DNA of 64,000 nucleotides. It comes from Anas platyrhynchos (Eukaryota > Chordata > Aves > Anseriformes > Anatidae). A program made the position numbers and the translations under genes. Below are positions 59,901 to 64,000 of the stretch, in pieces (position 1 is the first letter of the stretch; each line of letters begins with the position of its first letter). The notes under the pieces were generated by a model. The model saw only the letters and a list, made by a program, of their open reading frames with translations. It made no database searches and was not told the origin of the DNA. The stretch covers positions 9,201,501 to 9,265,500 of the forward strand of contig NC_092613.1 of assembly GCF_047663525.1 (NCBI RefSeq). The letters run 5' to 3'.

Positions 59901-61611
59901 TGACTGACTGCCCCATTGGTTGTTAAAAATTCATAACAGCATTTAATGTAATTTGTAAGGAGGGAGGGGAGCATATATATATTTTTTTAAGAGAGATGCT
60001 CCATTCAGAGGACACTGCCTATTATAAAAAAGGGCCAAAACCTTGTCTTAGAGTTCAGCCAAAAGTACAATTTACAAGAATTCTCAACATATTTGTCCTG
60101 TTCCTTAGCACTTCCTCTGCTAGCAGTTACATGTTACAGCATTCAGCACTATAAATATATGTAATAATCAGCCCAATAGTTGAATGTCACAATATACGAC
60201 TAAACTTGTACAAGAACATTCCTCAGGACTTCCCAAAGTGAACAACTCTGAATAGCTTTTGTAATTCTTATTCAGGACTGAAGCATATTAAATCTTTCAA
60301 AGATTTAAATAAACATGCACCAAAGAATATCTTGTTTATACAGCGTTACAGTCTGCACTGCAAAGCTGTGAAATGACTATGGTATTTATTCACATGACAG
60401 GATTTACTACTTTCTGGCTTCTAACAGACCAACAGTAATTGAATTTGAAGGCCAGAACATCCCTCAATCTTGTTGAATATCCTGTGTCAAACCTAAGTAG
60501 ATGAGGCAGGGAAGAGTTTCAGCACAGATAATTCAGCAGGTATAAGCTGGATATGGAAATAAAGGTGGTCCCATGTTCTGCCAATGTAGCAGCTCAGATG
60601 TAAGAGGAAAAGTAAATCATATTTCCTTGTCTCTCTGCATCAGAGGAGATGCTACAGGGCATTTTGCAGCATCCCTCAGGACCCAGTCAGATTTACATCT
60701 GAATGGTCTTACTCAGTCTCTTAAGCTCCCAGAGAAACATTGCTGGACATAACACTTGACCCATCTATTCCCTCAGTACTGTACAGTCAGATCTATGCCT
60801 CTGGCCCTGTTGCATATGTCAAAGAAGCTTTGGTTTAGGACTTTGGTGTAACAGAGTCAAGGTCTCCATTAAGACAATGGGGGTATTTAAGTAACTGCAC
60901 AGCCCAGTCAATATTCCTGTGATGGGTAACTGACTGCTAGGACATTCTGAGTCAAATTCCATTCTTGTTCGCCCTGCCAGGGTGGCTTGATGGCCAAGAC
61001 AGGACTGGGTATTCATTCACACATGGCATTTATAGATGGCAAAAATGATTGTACCGATTGGATTTTATTGGCTGAGTCTATATCAAGGAGTGAAATATTA
61101 ATAGAGGGAAAAAAATCTGACCCTTCTTGCATAAAGACAAGTTGCAACTACCAATAGACGGAGAAATGCAGTTGCTGGCAGTCCTAGACAGCTGCTATTT
61201 CAGGACTTCTATAGACGCATACCAAGCTGTTTCCCAAAACCCAACTGCAAATCCCACAATTCACTTAGGATATGTAGGAATTGAATCAAGCGTGAAAGAA
61301 GAGATCAGTTAGGCCTAAAGAAATCGATGCCAAGCAGAGAAAGGATGAAAGCCACCACCCACGTGGCACACGGCACCAGAATACCCATTTTGTGCAGTTC
61401 AGCTCACGTATTGTTGGCCTTCATATAATTCAACGCATGAGGTATGTCATGTGCCCTGGGATGAAACCAAGGCTAATGGCTATTGCCATCACAGGCACTT
61501 AAACTTACCAATGAAGAAATACTCTGGAGGCTTTTTGTCTGAAGCAAACTCTGCCATAACCCCACCAAACCGCAGCCATAGACCAAAGGCAATGACAGCC
61601 AATCCTGCCAG
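44929..61611 (-). CDS. TSPAN2: TSPAN2 (tetraspanin-2), exons 2-8; exon 1 outside the window
   Basis: A four-pass membrane protein of tetraspanin-enriched microdomains, noted in oligodendrocytes and myelin. Minus-strand exons in transcript order are 61509-61611, 49890-49987, 49368-49442, 48724-48822, 47463-47537, 46623-46706 and 44929-44994. They join to 600 nt (199 residues plus stop). Human TSPAN2 has 221 residues, so about 22 N-terminal residues are missing on an exon to the right. Visible parts are the end of TM1 ([11 protein letters not shown]), TM2 ([19 protein letters not shown]) with GCCGA, TM3 ([20 protein letters not shown]), the large loop with CCG, PCP and NC cysteines and an NRT glycosylation site, TM4 ([13 protein letters not shown] then [11 protein letters not shown]), and the tail [11 protein letters not shown]. 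The intron after exon 6 has a GC donor. The gene converges on TSHB. Confidence 0.95.
46623..46706 (-). CDS. TSPAN2: TSPAN2 exon 7
   Basis: 28 codons, [20 protein letters not shown] then GIAIAGIT: last loop cysteine and the first part of TM4. Donor gtgagt. Confidence 0.95.
47463..47537 (-). CDS. TSPAN2: TSPAN2 exon 6 (GC donor)
   Basis: 25 codons, [20 protein letters not shown] then IQMPK, carrying the diagnostic CCG and a PC cysteine. It ends AAAG/GCAAGT, a GC-AG donor. Phase 0-0. Confidence 0.93.
48724..48822 (-). CDS. TSPAN2: TSPAN2 exon 5
   Basis: 33 codons, [20 protein letters not shown] through [11 protein letters not shown]. First part of the large extracellular loop, with one NxT site as in human. 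Donor gtgagt. Confidence 0.93.
49368..49442 (-). CDS. TSPAN2: TSPAN2 exon 4
   Basis: 25 codons, [20 protein letters not shown] then IGKKV: TM3. Acceptor ctgcag, donor gtgagt, phase 0-0. Confidence 0.96.
49890..49987 (-). CDS. TSPAN2: TSPAN2 exon 3
   Basis: [20 protein letters not shown] then [15 protein letters not shown]2 and the cytoplasmic turn with CCG. Donor gtaagt, phase 0. Confidence 0.96.
53135..53570 (-). mobile_element. CR1 LINE, about 435 bp, antisense
   Basis: AATTGGAAGGGACCTCAAAT then CCAGGCTGCCCAAAGCCTCA and GGCAACCTGTTCCAGTGCCT, the reversed 3' part of CR1. Confidence 0.92.
57151..57190. repeat. TGG repeat and 24-nt poly-T
   Basis: GGTGGTGGTGGTG followed by a run of 24 T in TSPAN2 intron 2. 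Confidence 0.9.
61509..61611 (-). CDS. TSPAN2: TSPAN2 exon 2
   Basis: [20 protein letters not shown] then [11 protein letters not shown]; end of TM1 and the small extracellular loop. Acceptor ttttcag, donor gtaagt, ends in phase 1. Confidence 0.95.
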
Positions 61612-64000
61612 CTGAAAAATACATAGAATAGTCAATACTTTAATAACAAATGTCTGGAGAACATCAAAGAAGTGTCGTCAAAGAAGTGTCTATAGCAAAT
61701 CCCACAGCTCAGAGTTGCACTGTCAGAAAATTCAGGAAGCTCATGCTAGTATTTGATAACCATGAATTCGGTACAATGTACTTCTTTCATTCTTTTGGCT
61801 TCTCAGTATAGTGGTGCTTATGAATTTACTAGTGACTTTCAAACCTTTTTGAGTAAGCTCTTTTAAGTTATCAAAATGTGGCCTGAATCACAATGGGCAA
61901 AGGATTGGGGCAGGGAGGGGCGAGGGTGGTGAGGGAGTCAGTGCCCATGAGAACAGACAGGATGCAAATCCAATGGCAACACTGCCCTCCTTCCTACCAG
62001 AAGACCCAGAACTGCACTGTAGCCCTACCATATGCAGGAGGCTACTCAGAGACTCTGCCTGGAGTCAAGATGCTGTTACTGTAGGAGAAACACTATCCGG
62101 AGGGGTGCTGCCAGACCAGGAGTTGAGTAGCACTGGCATGACTCAAACCAAACTTATAGATGGAAATAACTTCATTTGTTTTTTTTTTCAGCCCTCTAAT
62201 CTGTTTTAGGGCTAAGTAACAGCCTGTTGGGCTAAGAGGTGCCCTCTTCCCTTGTATGAATCTCAGGTCCAGCTCCAGAGTCACAAGGTACATGATGGTA
62301 TGAAGAGACCAGCTGGACGTCAGTCATACCAGACTACAGAAGAGCTTTAGGCCATTTCAGAATTGCTCCTGCTGCTGAATCGTGAGAATGGTTCTGTTTA
62401 GAGGCTTACCAGAAATAAAGGCTTATATTGTTCTTAGGGATGTGCTGAAGTGAAGTGTCTTTGGACTGATTCTGACAGGGCATTTTTCCTATATATTGGA
62501 CTCCCTGTCAGAACTAGGAAATTAAATGATTATTACAGTTCACAATATCTTTAATCACAGAAATGATTAACAAAGAAGCATTGGGTACTGTCAAATTCAA
62601 GGAAAAAAATCCTTCTAATGCAACTGGCTAGATAAAAATGACATGTCAGATGAGGGAAAACAGCTATAGACAGTGATCCCAGACCAACAGCATGCCGGAC
62701 ATTTATAAACCTGCCAGGCAATGGTGAGTGTGCTGGCAGTTTTAGCATCCATCAGGACCAAGCACAACGCTGTGCAGAGTGTCCAAAGGAGGGCAACAAA
62801 GATGGTGAAAGGTCTGGAAGGGAAGATGTATGCAGAGTGGTCAGGGCTGCTTGGTTTGTTCAGCTTACAGAAGAGAAGACTGAGTGGTGCCAGGTCACAA
62901 GGGAGAGCAGAGGGGCAGGCACTGATCTCTTCCCTCCGGTGACAGCAACAGGTCCCAAGAGAACAGCATGGAGCTGCCACAAGGGAAGGTCTGGCTGGGT
63001 GTTAGGAAAAGGTTCTTCACTGAGAGGGTGGTCGGGCACTGGAACAGGCTGCCCAGGACAGTGGTCACAGCACTGAGCCTGCCAGAGTTCAAGAAGCATT
63101 TGGACAGTGCTCTCAGACATAGGGTTTGAGTTTTGGGTGGTCCTGTGTGGAGTCAGGAGTTGAACTCGATGATGGGTCCCTTCCAACTTCGGATATTCTT
63201 TGATTCTATGAATGCTTCCTTACTCTACTGATGGAGGCCCAGAGCCCAGGTCTGCAGCAACTGCCCAACCTGAACGAGGTTTATAAAACACGTATTGCTT
63301 ACCATATCCTTGGTAAATTGGTAGGGTGCTTTTTGAGCCTGTCCTGCATTGTCAGGCACTTGATTCAACTAGCATAGCTACAGCAAGCAAAAAAGGCAGG
63401 CAAGCACATGGCTGAAGAGCTTGGGATCGCAATTTCCTTCACAGAAGGTAAAGAACAAGATGTGCTGCATCATAGAGTGTGAGAATCCCCTGCCCCTCTG
63501 GTCATGGCATTTGTACCTGCCCTGCTTGCAGGCTTGGGCTCAGGCTGTGGACTGCTAGGCAGCAGCATGAGCCCCCTCTTTCTAAGTGATTCTGGTACTT
63601 TGGATGTGTTTGAAAGGAACGCCCCCAGTCCAGATGAGAAAATGGTTTCTGCCATTTCAGTGAAAAGACCTAACAAAACACAAGTAATTGTCACTCCTGT
63701 GAAACAACATAAGACAAAGCTTTGTCCTTCTTACTGACTTGCAGCTGCAGCTGAGCAACATCATTCTGCTCCCAGAGCTTGAGCACAGCAGCACTGTGTA
63801 CCCGGAGCATGCAGCGCTGTCACCAAGAGGGAAGAGCGTTTGGTTTAACTGTGTTTAAAGCATAAAGGAGACAAAAGCCCCAAACTGGTTGCCCTAGAGA
63901 AGCTGAACAGGATTATTTTGTGACTTTTTTTTTTTTTTAACAGAAAGGAAGAAAAAGACATTTAAAAGGCCACATTTCTAATTATTTTCTAATGTGAAAC
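61612..64000 (-). other. TSPAN2 intron 1, partial
   Basis: No match to the expected first exon (a MGRFxGGLRCIKYLLL type sequence) was seen on the minus strand, so intron 1 continues past the window end. It contains one CR1 copy. Confidence 0.6.
62733..63218 (+). mobile_element. CR1 LINE 3' fragment, about 485 bp
   Basis: Includes the end of ORF2 (VQRRATKMVKGLEGKM, LGLFSLQKRRLSGA) and 3' UTR text AACTCGATGATGGGTCCCTT ending TTTGATTCTATGAATG. Truncated at 5'. Confidence 0.93.

Larger units (their letters stand above)
49988..61508 (-). other. TSPAN2 intron 2 (11.5 kb)
   Basis: A long intron with one CR1 copy (53135-53570), TGG and poly-T runs at 57151-57190, and an A-rich run at about 59152-59170. 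No gene or RNA was recognised. Regulatory elements could exist here but cannot be seen by eye. Confidence 0.5.

Noticed and set aside
1-64000. tRNA, rRNA, microRNA and CRISPR features
   Set aside because: I looked for cloverleaf B-box motifs, rRNA-like blocks and regularly spaced repeats and saw none. A covariance-model search (tRNAscan-SE, Infernal) would be needed to exclude small RNAs firmly.

Overview
This is vertebrate, intron-rich nuclear DNA from a bird. The evidence is many CR1 LINE fragments, the gene order NR1H5 - SYCP1 - TSHB - TSPAN2, and an apparently intact FXR-beta gene, which is a pseudogene in human. The order matches the chicken chromosome 26 / human 1p13 synteny block as I recall it. 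A galliform is plausible, but I cannot fix the species by eye. There are no operons, tRNAs, rRNAs or CRISPR arrays. Almost all open frames outside the exons listed here are chance, low-complexity or CR1-derived.

Layout. (1) 1-3152, plus strand: the last six coding exons of NR1H5 (FXR-beta), covering the ligand-binding domain. Their 5' partners lie left of the window. (2) 3405-29709, plus strand: a complete SYCP1 gene, for the synaptonemal-complex transverse-filament protein. I resolved 31 coding exons that join in frame to 978 codons, close to the ~976 residues of mammalian SYCP1. (3) 29710-35090: intergenic DNA with a large antisense CR1 copy and a pure 246-bp CTCCT pentanucleotide array. 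(4) About 35097-37385, plus strand: TSHB (thyrotropin beta), with a recognisable Pit-1/GATA promoter element, two TATA boxes 40 bp apart, two coding exons and a polyA signal. (5) About 39640-40610: an unassigned CpG island with good plus-strand splice donors. (6) 44929-61611, minus strand: seven of the presumed eight TSPAN2 coding exons; exon 1 lies beyond the right edge. TSPAN2 and TSHB converge.

The genes are neighbours by synteny and share no pathway: a nuclear receptor, a meiotic structural protein, a pituitary hormone subunit and a myelin-associated tetraspanin. The most interesting points are these. A symmetric 39-codon exon extends the FXR-beta ligand-binding domain. The NR1H5 stop and the SYCP1 start are only 252 bp apart, with no polyA signal between them. 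Three introns have GC-AG splice sites. A run of 63-nt (three-heptad) exons sits in the SYCP1 rod. TSHB has a 13th cysteine. The orphan CpG island could drive a transcript antisense to TSPAN2. I found nothing that looks like a wholly new molecular system.

Exon limits were read by eye from splice consensus, reading phase and remembered mammalian protein sequences. No alignment or expression data were available.
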